Source of the DNA: Bolinopsis microptera
Taxonomy: Eukaryota; Ctenophora; Tentaculata; Lobata; Bolinopsidae
Direction: 5' to 3'
DNA: 60,000 nt
Assembly: GCF_026151205.1 (NCBI RefSeq)
Contig: NC_087083.1
Location: forward strand, 12,772,944 to 12,832,943
In this document: positions 1 through 35,958 of the stretch, piece after piece
How positions within the stretch are numbered: the first letter of the stretch is position 1
How the letters are laid out: every line of letters begins with the position of its first letter
Notes under the pieces: generated by a model
Seen by the model: only the letters and a program-made list of their open reading frames with translations
Told to the model about the DNA's origin: nothing
Databases searched by the model: none
Made by a program: the position numbers and the translations under genes

Positions 1-614
1 CTATAGAACATATCCTAAAAGTTTCAGGGTGATTGCTCAAAAAATGTAGGAGAAGATAGATTTTTAGACTCGATTTTCAGGGCGCGCAATTGAAAATCGC
101 TCGCGCAATACAATTACACATAAGCGCTGACCTTTGACTGGCGATAATTTTGGCTAGGAACAATATTTTTCCATGGGACCAAAAGCAGCTGATAGATATC
201 ACTCCCCTCTATCAGAAACAACTATAAAATCAATTTCGAGAGAATTTTGATGAAGACCCCCCCCGGCCCCCTTAATATTATAGCATATACTATAATAATA
301 TTATGAAATATATTTTGTGTCAAAATGAGATTGTTTAATCATTCTTACACACCAAAGGTTGTTGTGTTTTTAATTAATTTATTATTGTTAAAAGGTTTAT
401 ATTGAGAATTTTATACAGTAGTCTATTATAGACCAATTAAATTATTTACTGGGCCGTATATGTGGTTTTAAGAATTTTATGACATTGAACGAATTTATTT
501 ATTGCGAATTTAAAGGATTGCTAGTATTTTATGTATTTGTTTTCACTTCTGCACGTTTAGGCAGTTGCTCTTGTGACCAGAGTTTTAGAGTTATAAATAT
601 ATATTGCAGACCAG
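1..614. other. AT-rich stretch, no gene recognised
   Basis: No ORF or family similarity is visible. It contains short A/T runs and a C-rich run near 258-271. It may be flanking or intergenic DNA, or old repeat sequence of unknown class. Confidence 0.4.
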
Positions 615-1826
615 ATGAAGTCAGTTTCCCCTATACATGACATCACACTCCAGGATTCCATCCAGAATCTCACGTACTTTACTGGTTCAAGAATCCTAGA
701 CCTCCTCATACTCTACTACACCACAATTGGACTGGCAAACAAAGTTCTATTTATCATTCCAATCTTGCTAAGTTGGAAAAGCACTGCTCACTTCAATCTT
801 ACAGAAGATTACTGAACATCCAACTAACCAGAGAACAGGATAGAGCCAATTTATCAAAAGCATCCAAGCTGCATAGAGATCAGCATATTGTCAACTGCAG
901 TTACACAAGTTGCTCCCAAACACCACCCTTTCCACAATCCCATGCAGAAAAAAGGCGTTTCAATCGCAGAAAGAAGATGAACAGGGCACACACAAATAGA
1001 AGAAGAAACAGGACGAGCAAGCATGCTCAGCTACACGGACAAGTTCCATCTATTGAGACAATAGATCCCAACAAACTGAGCCACGCAGTCATCAACTTAT
1101 CGACCAAGATCCAAGAGGTAACACCACACCAACTCTTCCTCTTCTATCTAGAGAAATCTTTTGCACCAACACCTGCATTACCAGATTATTCCAAGTTCAG
1201 ACTGAACATTCTTCAGTTCGCCTACAAGCTTAGATGGGCATGTTTTGGCACACACAAGTCACAACCCCAGCCAAAAGCAACACCTCCGACCATAGTAGCG
1301 ATAAAAAGTATGGAAAGAACCCTCATTAAGTCGGATGAAACCAAGCCTTTAAAAGTATGCAATAACCACTGTTTAGACCTTTACATAGAGAGAGTAACAA
1401 AAGACCTGTTACAAACAAACAGTTCTACCAGATCTAAGCTTCCTGACAATATCCCAGTAGAATCCAGAAAGGCCTTATCAGATATGGCAAAGTGGAAAGA
1501 TATTGTCATCAGACGAGCTGACTAAAGTTCACAAATCACAATACTTCTTTTTAGACTGAGAAGACTACATCAAGAGGGTTAAAGAACACCTAGATGCAGA
1601 AACCTTTGATACTGTTCAGAAAGAAGAAGCCGAGCACGCTACAAAGCTAGCAATATTAGATTGGATAGCAAAGTATCATGAAGAGCCTGGTTTAACAGAA
1701 AAGGTCTACCAATGGGTTACACCTGATGACTTTTGTAAGCCCAGGTACAACTATGTCAACCCTAAAACACACAAGCCAGAGAAGAACTACCCTTGCCGTA
1801 TGATTAACACAGGATGCGCATCTAAC
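615..1826 (+). mobile_element. Penelope-like retroelement fragment (broken RT)
   Basis: This is the N-terminal part of a Penelope-like element (PLE) polyprotein, a reverse transcriptase of telomerase-like ancestry. The long frame at 773-1525 contains a basic N-terminal region. It then has the stretch around FAPTPALPDYSKFRL, followed by 'DIVIRRAD', which resembles the PLE motif DIVI-x-PADKG. After a frameshift near 1525 and an in-frame stop near 1557, similarity resumes with a DYIKRV-like segment and then 'KPRYNYVNPKTHKP', matching the PLE RT motif P-R-F-Y-x-L-P-K-I-H-K-P. It ends near 1826, before the catalytic YADD region, and no GIY-YIG endonuclease is visible. The copy is truncated and dead. 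The 615-815 frame may be part of the same element but is not recognisable by itself. Confidence 0.7.
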
Positions 1827-1975
1827 TGCTGCAATCGCGCCCACGCATTCGCGCGCCGTTTGCAGCAGTTAGCAGCAGTTTGTAGCAGTCAGTGCAAGTT
1901 TGTAGCAGTTGGTGCCAGTTTGTATCAGTCTGTAGCCTAGTTAGTAGCAGTTTGTGACAGTTTCTTTGCACTTTG
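1826..1975. repeat. degenerate GCAGTTTGTA tandem repeat
   Basis: A run of imperfect copies of (GT)AGCAGTTTGTAGCAGT-like units occupies roughly 1859-1965. It directly follows the truncated Penelope-like fragment. No coding role is seen; the overlapping minus-strand ORF is a by-product of the repeat. Confidence 0.6.
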
Positions 1976-2387
1976 CTCCTCCTGTGAGGAAAGCAGGCCA
2001 ACTGCATACCAAACCTTGTAGCGCGATGCGTTACTGTGCCGCGCCGCGCACTCAATGAGGTTTCTCCTTGCTAGATCGGCGAAATGCGCTACTGTGCCTC
2101 GCCGAGCTGCGATGAATTGACATCGTCAATTAAACCCAACCAAGCCTTACAGTAAGCCATGTGATGACCATGCCTTCCTAATTCCCACCTCTTGCCATCC
2201 TACACATACTATAAAAACATACTTTATAGCACTGCACTTATAATCCTTAAACTAACTTCTGAGCATGATAAGTAAATACAAGCACAAGATAGAGAACAGG
2301 TTGAAAAAGTCACGAGACAGTTTGTATCACGTGGTGACCCCCACTGTCGCTTCACTATAGTACCCTTCACATAACCATGTGTCTACA

Positions 2388-2460
2388 CGTACTGCGTGAC
2401 GCGCTTGTTTTCGCGGCGGTCGCGCGCTACTGCAAGCGAAAGGGCTCTGGTTAGAGCAAA
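2388..2460 (+). repeat. dispersed repeat, copy 1
   Basis: Contains CGTACTGCGTGACGCGCTT, then about 30 bases of CG-rich sequence, then AGGGCTCTGGTTAGAGCAA. The same two blocks recur in the same order near 55848-55895, with a shorter middle. Function unknown. Confidence 0.7.
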
Positions 2461-2610
2461 TAGTACCCCTGTAGAGTTTCTACGATACAGGGGAGCCGCG
2501 CACTGATCGTGCGTAGCGGATCATACAACGTATGACAAGAAACAGTCGACTGTAGAGTGATTAACCATTATTTATAAAATTTAACCCGGGAGCTTGAGCT
2601 TGGAATTGAA

Positions 2611-2919
2611 GACTTCGCCGCTTTGACGCGCCGCACAAACTATCATTATTACTTCGCATCGAGATGATCGTTGCTCTGTTAATTATATTTGCAAAGCAAC
2701 GATCTGGAAGAGTTGACATCGTTAATTTACCGGGAACAAACAAATGTGGTCATGAAATTAAACAATAAATTCCAGTCAGCAGTAAAAGAATATTTTGATT
2801 GACGATGTAAACTTATAAAAATCGTTGCACTGCGAAGCAAAACAAAAATTGACGATGTATGATGCATGGGATCAGAAGCAAGAATGCTAGTTTGCGCGGC
2901 GCGTCGAAGCGGCGAAGTC
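2611..2919. mobile_element. MITE-like element with ~45-bp inverted ends
   Basis: The left end (from 2611, GACTTCGCCGCTT...) and the reverse complement of the right end (to 2919) match over about 45 bp with roughly five differences. Inside, segments with AACGATC/ATCGTT are also inverted with respect to each other. No ORF is present. The size and structure fit a miniature inverted-repeat transposable element. Target-site duplication could not be fixed by eye. Confidence 0.6.
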
Positions 2920-3567
2920 CTCCAAATAATTTTTTTACATATTTCCGATCAAAATATTTTCGGTTATATTGACTATCATGTTAATATTATTTAATTAATA
3001 AATTTTAAGCTTGTGTAGAGTTTTTAATATGACGTAGAATTATAGCTAGATCGGTATAGCCCATGTTGTAGGTATTAGCGTCCAAGTTCATAAGGGACCA
3101 TGAATCTGCGAGTTAATTTTGTTTTGATAATAGACCATTTTGCATCTTGGGCTGTACCGGTTCTAACAAGTTTACTATCGGAAGTTAACTTATATTTATT
3201 ATGATATTATTATTCATTGTTACGTCATGGCAAATTTGTTTCACTAATAAAATTTAAATTTTGTTTTACTTTAAAAATGTTGCTTTACTTAATATAACAT
3301 TTATATTAACGGCTGGTTAACTTCGCCTGGGATTTACCTAAATGTCCCTCCATTCTAAACATAAAGCATCAAACAAAAATTGCCAGAGTGAAAGTAGAGT
3401 GTGGACGCCACTTATTAGTTTTTCAAACCTGCAAACTTGCGATAACTTTTTACATAATTATTAATTTTCAAGGGTATCCAGTAAAAATTAATTATTATAT
3501 TTGGATCCTTGTATCGTTGTATGGTTGAATCTTATAATCAAACAACTTTCTTAGCTATCCTTGGAAC
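2920..3567. other. intergenic, AT-rich, no gene seen
   Basis: No ORF or repeat family was recognised. It may hold the promoter and 5' UTR of the glycoprotein gene that begins at 3568, but no definite promoter element can be assigned. Confidence 0.4.
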
Positions 3568-5199
3568 ATGAAATACCTGTACCTGATAGCGAAGGTAATG
3601 TCAGTTTTAGCTTTGCTTCATACACCTTCTGCTCAGTAAGTCTTTTTCAAATAATCAGGAAAACGAGAAATTTTAATATTGATGCATGCTTAACGGCCAG
3701 GTAGCGCAGTTGGTTAGAGCACTAGCTTTGCAATTGTGACGCAAGTTCGAATCCCACTGTCTGCCTGGTCGTGGGGTGAGCGTCGTCGTTCAGCTATGAA
3801 TCCTGAGTGATCTATGCATCCCCCCGGTCTACTCAGTCGAATACTCGAGAAATCGGGTGTGACGGTTAAATGAGGAGCTGCCCATTGCAGCAAAGTCTCG
3901 GGCGAAGAAAGTATGGTACATACTACCTTAACCGTCACTGGTCTTAGGTATAATTGAATCCTTCGGCTTGTTACACTTGGGTAACAATGTGGCTGTTGGA
4001 ATGTCCAAAGTAAAATAAGTGTGAGATAAAATCTTCCAAATTCTGTGTGATCCCTTTTCCATATCTGGTTGCTCATTTACAGACCAAAATTCAATTACTT
4101 TATTTATCACTATTTTTATTGTGCTAAACTCACAATTATTAAATTTGTTCAGATACTCGCGTGGTTCAGCTGAGTGGGTGCCTGACACCAATACTCCACC
4201 TCTCAAATGTGAAGATCTTCGGAACCAAACCCTGCCAGTCAATAAGATTATTGATCCTGAACAAGGTGATATCTTGCAGTTCAAGTACGAATTACCCCTG
4301 AGTAGATACAGTGAAGTTTCAGACTGCTTTGAAAATTTGGAATTGGGCGTCAGCCATGGGGCTCCATATCTGCTTAATTTCTGGAATTGGGTGAAGATCA
4401 AGATAGATGGAGCTGAAGGTATAAATAATTGTGGTAGAGTATTGATTTAAAAGTTTCTTTCAAATTAATGACTAATTGAGAAAAGACAATTTTTGAGAAA
4501 AGACAAGAGAAAAAAAATTACGTTTTAAAGTTTATTGGAAAAATAACAGTATAAATTTATTGTATCCATATGATATTACATTGATAAGATCCATTTTTTT
4601 AAATAAAAAGTTTTTAAAGTTTTTTTATCCCAGATTTGAAGCTCACACTGATTAACGGAACAGGTAGAGAATCTGAATCAAAGCAACGAGATAAAATACG
4701 TTTCTCAGATGACTCTATCATCTCTATGTACCTAGAACTACATTACGTAGTAAAGGATACATCTCTAACGTACACACTGAAATTTCTCTCCAACACAACG
4801 ATCCAACTCAATGTCACGGCATGGTACACTAGAAACCCAACCTTGTGGGAGGAACAGTCACTGACATTGGAGGTTCCTAATCTGAATAGGACGGCTGGAG
4901 TTAGGTTTAGGAGTCTAAGTGAGCAAACTATAACTGAGGATTGGGACAGGGAGTGTATGGAAAGACCCCAGTTAAAACAGATATGTTATGGTAACAGTGG
5001 GGAAGTAGTGGAAAAGAAGAAAGTGAAAAAGAAGAAAGGACCAGGTGTCTGGGTTATTGTAACTATCATTGCTTTAGTTGTGGTTGGAGTTGTGGTATTG
5101 GTAGTGCTACATCGGATTGGTCACTTAAAGGGAGTGGATACTTTCAGGCAGTGGACACAGAAGCAGTACAATATTATTCTAAACAATTCTGATTCCTGA
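3568..5199 (+). CDS. small type I membrane glycoprotein, three exons, unknown family
   Basis: Inferred exons are 3568-3635, 4153-4418 and 4634-5199, giving 299 aa. Donors are GTAAGT and GTATAA, acceptors are TTCAG and CCCAG, and all junction phases fit. The first exon encodes a signal peptide (MKYLYLIAKVMSVLALLHT, cleavage likely after PSA), which is why this ATG is chosen. The ectodomain has five N-glycosylation sequons (NQT, NGT, NTT, NVT, NRT) and four cysteines. A Lys-rich stretch precedes one transmembrane helix (WVIVTIIALVVVGVVVLVVL). The tail of about 28 residues contains YNII, a possible YxxPhi sorting signal. The basic cluster on the presumed luminal side of the helix is unusual. I do not recognise the family; a receptor, an adhesion protein and a lysosomal protein are all possible. 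A SINE sits in intron 1. Confidence 0.6.
3693..3925 (+). mobile_element. tRNA-derived SINE in intron 1
   Basis: The head (3693-3769) looks like a tRNA. GGCCAGG can pair with CCTGGTC, the A-box-like part is TAGCGCAGTTGGTTAGAGC and the B-box-like part is AGTTCGAATCCC. The anticodon stem pairs badly, so this is a SINE head and not a working tRNA gene. The body runs on to about 3925 and includes GATCTATGC, ACTCAGTCGAAT and GGTTAAATGAGGAG, which partly recur near 34760-34810. Confidence 0.7.
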
Positions 5200-5345
5200 T
5201 TACCGGACTTTTTAGTCCTTCACAGCATAGATACTCCATTAAATTCAATAGGTTTTAATTGTGTTCAGCTACAAATTTAGGTACAATTTTATTATATTTT
5301 ATATGACATTTTTTTCTGAAGCTGTACGAAGCTCTTGTCACTTCA

Positions 5346-5783
5346 GTGTTGTTGTATAACTGTAGCAGCTGGGCTGCTCCTGAAACCGTAATGGCATCTG
5401 TCGACGTTCTTCAAAGGAAGCATCTGAGACAGATTATCAACACCTATTGGCCTACGGTTATCAGTAACGAGAATCTATATAAGAGATGTAATGTCAGACC
5501 CCTTACTGAAAGGATCAAGAAAGCAAGATGGAAGATGCTTGGGCACGTTCTCAGAAGCGGTGATGACACTCCCGCCTTCTTATCTTTCAGATTTGCATGT
5601 TTAGGATGTTTTGACTACAAAGGAAGGAGGGGCAGACCTCGTTCAAATTTATTTGATTTATTATTAAAAGACATTATGACAAAACAAATTATTGTGATTG
5701 TAAATAAAAGATTTAGTTTAAGTAATTTCAACGATTTAGTGTACAAAGCTCATGATAGACGTCTTTGGAGAAGTTATGGGTGA
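5346..5783 (+). mobile_element. 3' fragment of a non-LTR retrotransposon
   Basis: The 145-aa frame matches the C-terminal region found after the RT domain of many animal endonuclease-RT LINEs: LQRKHLRQII, then a W...LY.R..V.PL...I..ARWKMLGHVLR block, then GRRGRPR. No RT catalytic motifs are present, so this is a 5'-truncated copy. The 3' UTR probably runs to the GAAAT microsatellite near 5849. The RTE-type assignment is a judgement from the MLGH.LR block and was not tested. Confidence 0.7.
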
Positions 5784-5848
5784 GTCGAGACTACTCGGCC
5801 ACTCGATTTTATGATTTAATTTCTATTATCTTGTGTTTGCTGTAAATA

Positions 5849-5879
5849 GTTGAAATGAAATGAAATGAAATGAAATGAG
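5849..5879. repeat. (TGAAA)n microsatellite between two LINE tails
   Basis: Five to six TGAAA units lie between the 3' end of the plus-strand LINE fragment (5346-5783) and the 3' end of the minus-strand LINE (5880-9985). It is probably a LINE 3' tail; which of the two owns it is unclear. Confidence 0.75.
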
Positions 5880-6708
5880 GTATTTATATCCCGCTCATAT
5901 GATTAACCAACAACACAAGGAAGAGGTTAACCATGTCAGAGCGGCTGACTGTGAGTAATGTGAGCAAATGTGTAAAATGAACAAAAGTATAACTCAAAAA
6001 GGCTTAAGACAAAATTAAAACATCTTTTATTGTAAACACCACACTAAACTAAAAAGAAGCAGAAACCATACAATACGTGTAGGTATTATAAATGATAATA
6101 CAGTGAAATGATCAACAAAAAAGAGAGACAGATCCTAGAAAGGTAGAGATCAAGACATAAAATGGAGTGCAGTAAAAAATAAAAGCCAATGTGTCTTGCA
6201 AAGTGAAGACAAATGGGAAGAAAAAACATCAAAACTGATTATATAAATGGTTCTTTAACATTCGCTTGAAGCAGTTGGTATCAGTAATACATCTCAACAT
6301 CATTGGAAGAGAGTTCCATGCAATCGGTGCATGGCTTGAGAAACGTCTGTCATCAACTTTTGACCTTTTATTCTTTGGTACCTTTAACATGAGATGGTCA
6401 CCAGATCTTTTCGACCTGGTCATGGTGTTTGAAAGTTCTGTATCCACTACAGCCACATCTAGTAATGCTTTTAGGTAATCAGGTGCAGTACCGTGAACTG
6501 ATTTGTGGGTTAAAAGACAAACCTTAAAGAAGATTCGTTGGTCTATAGGGAGTATGTGGGCCTTCTTATAGAAGGGAACCAAGTCCGTGGTTCTGTCTTC
6601 TATGTTATAGATGAAACGAACTGCCCCATTAAGGGTGGAACTAAGTTTGTTTAATCTGGTCTTGGGTAGATTCATGTACAGAGAATTACAGTAATCTAAT
6701 TTAGATAT

Positions 6709-8239
6709 GGTCAAGTTCGGAGACAACCTGTACATAAAATCAGTCACTAATTACACTCATTTCACTGCCATAAACGGTAAAATTAATTACAATTCCTCTG
6801 ACAGTCCAAGGGGTACAGGCTCTTCAGATATTTTACTCCTAACCTTTCTATAATGATATCTGGGTTCAAAATTTAAATAACTCAACCTTGGTGGAGACAG
6901 TGGCCACCTGAAAATTACAAAAATAAAGGAGCTGTAAATCACTTATGAAAAAAATATTTACTTCAAATTTCACAATTTAAAGTTACGTAAGACAGGTGGG
7001 TACTCAAAAAGTGCCGGTTGAGCAGGTTTGTCTGCTCAACACAGGTGGTGCAGCTCACTGACTACATGAGCTAATATAAGTGACTAGAACTAACCCTCTC
7101 ATGCTTTTTAATTGCTCCAAAGTCCTAATATTTAATATTATGGGTTATACCAATCATATTTCATAGAATAGGATCCTCAGAATCGGCTCAACCGAGGTGG
7201 AGACAGCATAACATGCAGTTCAAAATCTGTTATTCTGTAGTTTAGGAGCTGTAGAGTGACTGTGGCAGTCCATTTGCAATACCAATGATTCTAAATCATC
7301 TACCAACTCATATTACAAGGCATCCTTGCTGAAAAGTACACTCAACATAGGTGGAGACTCAAATTTGGCAAATTTGGGCGTAAATTTGACCTCAGAAGTC
7401 AAGGTTCTCCACCGCGGTTGAGTGGTTGATGGCTAGTTTGATGAGTTGTATACATGCTGAAGGGTCACCCAATGTTATTTCTTTCAGAAATCAACTGCCA
7501 ATGCTCAACTCAACCCGATGGGGCCAGTTTTAATGCATTTTTTAATGTTTTAATGTTTAATCGACAATTTCTCCACCTTGTTGAGCACCTTTTCACAACT
7601 TTGATAGTTTTTTCATTTGCTAGAACACTTTGCTTTAAGACAGAAGGGGTAACAGTTTTATGATCCCCTACAGTAGCAGTTAACAGAGCAGATAAGAATT
7701 AGTGATAAAACCAATGAATTTAGGCATGTTTGACAGGCTTTTTACTGTTTCTTAATGAAAGATCTCCACCCTGTTGAGCGTCAATGGAAAAAACAAAATT
7801 TAACGGGAATTAGAAAAGGCCGAGACGCAACTTTCTAGCTAACCTAGAACTCTCTAAACCTTTCTCCACCACCGGTTGAGCAGCTTTGAAAAGTGCATTT
7901 AATTTCTCCACCTCGGTTGAGCACTTAAATAAAATATTGATGAAACCATCAGATTGCAAATTTGATGTAGTTTATGTTACCAATAACCTTTTCCACCTTA
8001 ATCAAAAGTTTTTTCAACCAGAGCCAGTCTCCACCTTAAATCTCCACCTTTTAAGGGTTTGTTTAATACTACCTGTATCTGCTCAACCGTTCAACCTTTT
8101 AATTTTTTTTTTACTCAGAGAAAGTCCTGAAAAATGTCTTGTCAGCCATATAATCAGGGAGTTTCAGTCTGTGTTGAGCTGGCTCCACCACACACTTCTA
8201 AAAAAGTAAAAAATGTACAGGTTGTCTCCGAACTTGACC
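6709..8239. mobile_element. element A: 1,531-bp non-autonomous DNA transposon
   Basis: Perfect 27-bp terminal inverted repeats lie at 6709-6735 (starting GGTCAAGTTCGGAGACAACC) and 8213-8239. ATAT flanks both ends (6705-6708, 8240-8243). Removing the element and one ATAT restores the host LINE frame, so these borders are secure. The duplication can also be read as TA with one extra base in the element. There is no transposase ORF. The interior carries about a dozen copies, in both orientations, of a near-palindrome CTCCACC-NN-GGTTGAG (for example 6881-6897, 7185-7204, 7341-7358, 7407-7423, 7571-7588, 7764-7780, 7864-7881, 7906-7924). Such motif arrays are known as transposase-binding subterminal repeats in some DNA transposons. 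Superfamily not assigned. Confidence 0.85.
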
Positions 8240-9408
8240 ATATAACCAGTTGTTTCACCAACATCAATTTAATGCCTTCATCCAGGTAACGACCAATAGT
8301 TCTTAAGTTCATCATTGTCCAGCTACATTTCCTTTTCACATTATTTATTTGTCTTTCCATGTTTAAAGTTTCATCAAATTTGACACCTAGACTCTTCCAG
8401 CTGTCTCCTTTGCACTCCGTAGGTAGAATTTCAGTGCTTCCGAATTGTAGTCTGACACTGAGTTCACACTTTTTTAGAACATGGCTCTTTCCTAACACCA
8501 GTAGTTCTGTCTTTGTTTCATTCAGTTTCATGTAATTGTTCACCATCCATGTTTTGATCTCTGCAAGACATTTGTTTGTCCTGTCTTGGACATCAGTGAA
8601 CTGTACCACACGGTTTGGTTGAAACGAGATGTACAGTTGGGAATCATCTGCATATAGCTGTATATCAAGACCATATTTGGCAGCAATTTTTTGGAGAGCT
8701 TTGATATAGAGGATGAAAAGAATAGGCCCCAAGAGTGATCCCTGGGGAACTCCAAACAAAAGCTCCAAGAAAGTAGAAAGAGTATCGTCAATCTTCACAC
8801 AGAAGTGTCTCTTCTCAAGGTAGGACTTTATCCATTGCAGTGCACTTCCAGTAATTCCATAGTCTTTCATAAGCTTTTCCAATAAGACTGTGTGGTCAAT
8901 GGTATCAAACGCTGCACTTAAGTCGAGAAGTACAACAATAACAACATTCCCAGCTTCAATTTCTTTGTTAAGATCATCACACATTCTTACAAGTAATGTT
9001 TCACAGCTGTGGTTAGGGCGGTATCCAGATTGGACGTCCGAGTAGAGGCTATGTGTCGTGAGATGGACGTTGAGCTGGTTAAGTACAATTCTCTCTAGGA
9101 TCTTGGAGAAGGCAGAGAGGTTAGAGACTGGTCGATAGTTACTGAGAATATCAACATCAGCATTTTCCTTCTTCAAAGTCGGCTTGATGACTGCTTTCTT
9201 CATATCTGAGGGAAATATTCCAGTCTTTAAGGATGAGTTCAAGACGTGGAGTAAAATAGGTGTCAGTTCGGCGACACAGTTTTTTAAGAGAAATGCTGGG
9301 ATCGGATCCAAGCAGCAGAACTTGTTAGACATCTTCGATACCAGGTCTTTGAGTTCATCAGCTGTTATCTCAGAGAAATTATCAAAGATGAAGTCTTTAT
9401 CAAGAACA

Positions 9409-9596
9409 GGATCTTTGTCTTTGTCTTTGTCTTTGTCTTTGTCTTTGTCTTTGTCTTTGTCTTTGTCTTTGTCTTTGTCTTTGTCTTTGTTTATATCTTT
9501 GTCTTTGTCTTTGTCTTTGTCTTTGTTTATATCTTTGTCTTTGTCTTTGTCTTTGTCTTTGTCTTTGTCTTTGTCTTTGTCTTTGTCTTTGTCTTT
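9409..9596 (-). repeat. in-frame Lys-Asp hexanucleotide microsatellite
   Basis: About 30 units of AAAGAC (minus strand) lie within the LINE reading frame and encode a (Lys-Asp)n tract with two Ile-Asn interruptions. It separates the post-endonuclease linker from the RT domain and preserves frame. The plus-strand ORF here is only its antisense. Confidence 0.95.
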
Positions 9597-9985
9597 AACA
9601 GAATCTTTTCCTTCCTTCTCAATGGCTCGTCTGATGGTAGCAACCTTTTCAGCGAAAAAATCTTTAAAATCTTCTGATAGTTTAACAGGATCCTTGTAGT
9701 TTGGAAGGTTTTGGGTGTCATTTCCTAAAAGTCTGTTGACTTTTTTGTACAATGCTTTAGTATCCCCTGAAGAGGACCTAAGAGAGGTTTTGTGGTGAGC
9801 ACATCTTTTAACAAACTCTACTCGGGAAAACTCATCTCTTAGCTTAACATAATCAGATCTCAAGTACTCAGATCTTTCACTGTCTATATAATCTACTTTA
9901 TCTTTTCTCCAGGCACGTTCCGCAGTTCTTCTTTTTCGCCTGAGAATACGAAGTTCTAGATCTAACCAGGGCATTGGCTTCTTGG

Positions 9986-10397
9986 TAATCTTCTTTTTTA
10001 TGTAGTTTTTATGTAGTTGATTAATAATATGACATTTTACCTAGGATGTTATTCGGTTTACTACATTCAGAAACATTTAGTTACAAAAGACTTGACTGAA
10101 CTGATATGAGACATATTGCCTCGAACTGTATGTTTTACAGAATTTATTTTAGTTGTAACATACAATTTTTTTAATTTTTTAAATTTTTTAGGTTTTTGAG
10201 TTATCATGTTATTTGCCATTCAAGTTTTGTTTGAGTACCTATGATTCATTAAAAACTGATTTATCATATAATGCAAAATTTACTGTCAATTTTCTTACCA
10301 GTTTCAAGTTTAAAATATGCAAAATTTTAAAGACTTCCTCAAAATTTCTTAAGCTTAAACCTCTAGAATCAATTTCAGCTATTAATGATTTCAATTG
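9986..10397. promoter_or_regulatory. likely 5' flank and leader of GTPBP1 (no motif assigned)
   Basis: This non-coding, T-rich stretch lies between the truncated LINE and the first GTPBP1 ATG. An in-frame TGA at 10386-10388 closes the frame upstream. The stretch presumably holds the promoter and 5' UTR, or an intron after a non-coding first exon. No recognisable core promoter element stands out. Confidence 0.3.
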
Positions 10398-35262
<24,865 letters not shown>

Positions 35263-35958
35263 AGTTTGTGTGATACTCCGTTTCAAGGGAAATGGCTATC
35301 TTGTTATGAGTTATGAGTTAACTGTTTGATTAATTGGGTCTTAAGTTAATCTCAATTTGACTCTAGGTAAAAATGCCGTGAAGATTTATTAGCTGGTTTT
35401 GCTTTTTGGAATTTACGTATGGTGACCCCAATAATATACACACATTGTACATAAACTGGTTTCGAGAATTATATAATATGTGTTTTAAATCCTAGTTACA
35501 CTTTATAAACTTTCGGGATGTTAGAATTTGACAGAGACAACCTTGTGATTTACGCTTTTCGACAGCTATAATGTAAACATGCAACGACCTTATTGATCAG
35601 TGCTTTATTGTCTTTTCTTGAAGATAACTCCAAATTGGAACGTCTGAACTTTGCTTACGTAACTCGCAAACCAAGGTCTACTTAATAATTTTAACGGCAC
35701 GCGCCGTGACCTAATGGATTGGTAGCAAGGCAGTGTAAGCGTACCGGGAATTTATGTGCTTTATTATTTTGCTGAATTCCAACGCTCAATTTCAAAACAC
35801 TGGCAGTATAATTATATTCAACAATGTTAGGTACTTAATCGGGAATGTGGCGCACTTAAACGTTATTTCATGCTACAAACTAACTGTTTTTCTCCTATCG
35901 TTCGCTATTAATGGTATTATCATTTAGCTAGGTCGAATGTAAAGAAGATAACGGAAGT
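35263..35958. other. intergenic GTPBP1-VTI1A, likely 3' UTR and promoter
   Basis: No ORF was recognised. GTPBP1 stops at 35260-35262 and the VTI1A ATG is at 35959. The spacing of about 700 bp must hold the GTPBP1 3' end and the VTI1A promoter. A tRNA/SINE-like fragment may lie near 35698-35755 (GCCGTGACCTAATGGATTGG) but cannot be confirmed. Confidence 0.35.

Larger units (their letters stand above)
5880..9985 (-). mobile_element. L2/CR1-type LINE, 5'-truncated, split by a DNA transposon
   Basis: A reverse transcriptase reading frame runs from 9974 to 8244 and resumes from 6704 to 6229 once the insertion at 6709-8239 is skipped. Domains in order are: the linker after the endonuclease (PWLDLELR...), a long Lys-Asp repeat, and the RT with NYRPVSNLS, LLDLSAAFDTIDH (motif A), GVPQGSLLGP and YADD. 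Last comes the C-terminal region with KLDYCNSLY, PIDQRIFFK and IAWNSLP, typical of the L2/CR1 group. The endonuclease domain is missing, so the copy is 5'-truncated near 9985. Reading across the insertion keeps the frame exactly, so the ORF was probably intact when the transposon landed. The 3' UTR (5880-6228) ends at the TGAAA tail. Confidence 0.85.

Noticed and set aside
615-815. Independent 66-aa gene
   Set aside because: It overlaps the Penelope-like frame and has no features of its own.
3693-3769. A tRNA gene
   Set aside because: The acceptor stem and both promoter boxes look right, but the anticodon stem pairs badly and the sequence continues into a repeat body, so it is a SINE head.
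7454-8209. Small plus-strand ORFs inside element A as a transposase
   Set aside because: They are short, low-complexity, have no catalytic DDE-like pattern and are made partly of the dispersed motif.
9184-9699. Plus-strand ORF with a long Ser-Leu run
   Set aside because: It is the antisense of the Lys-Asp microsatellite in the LINE frame.
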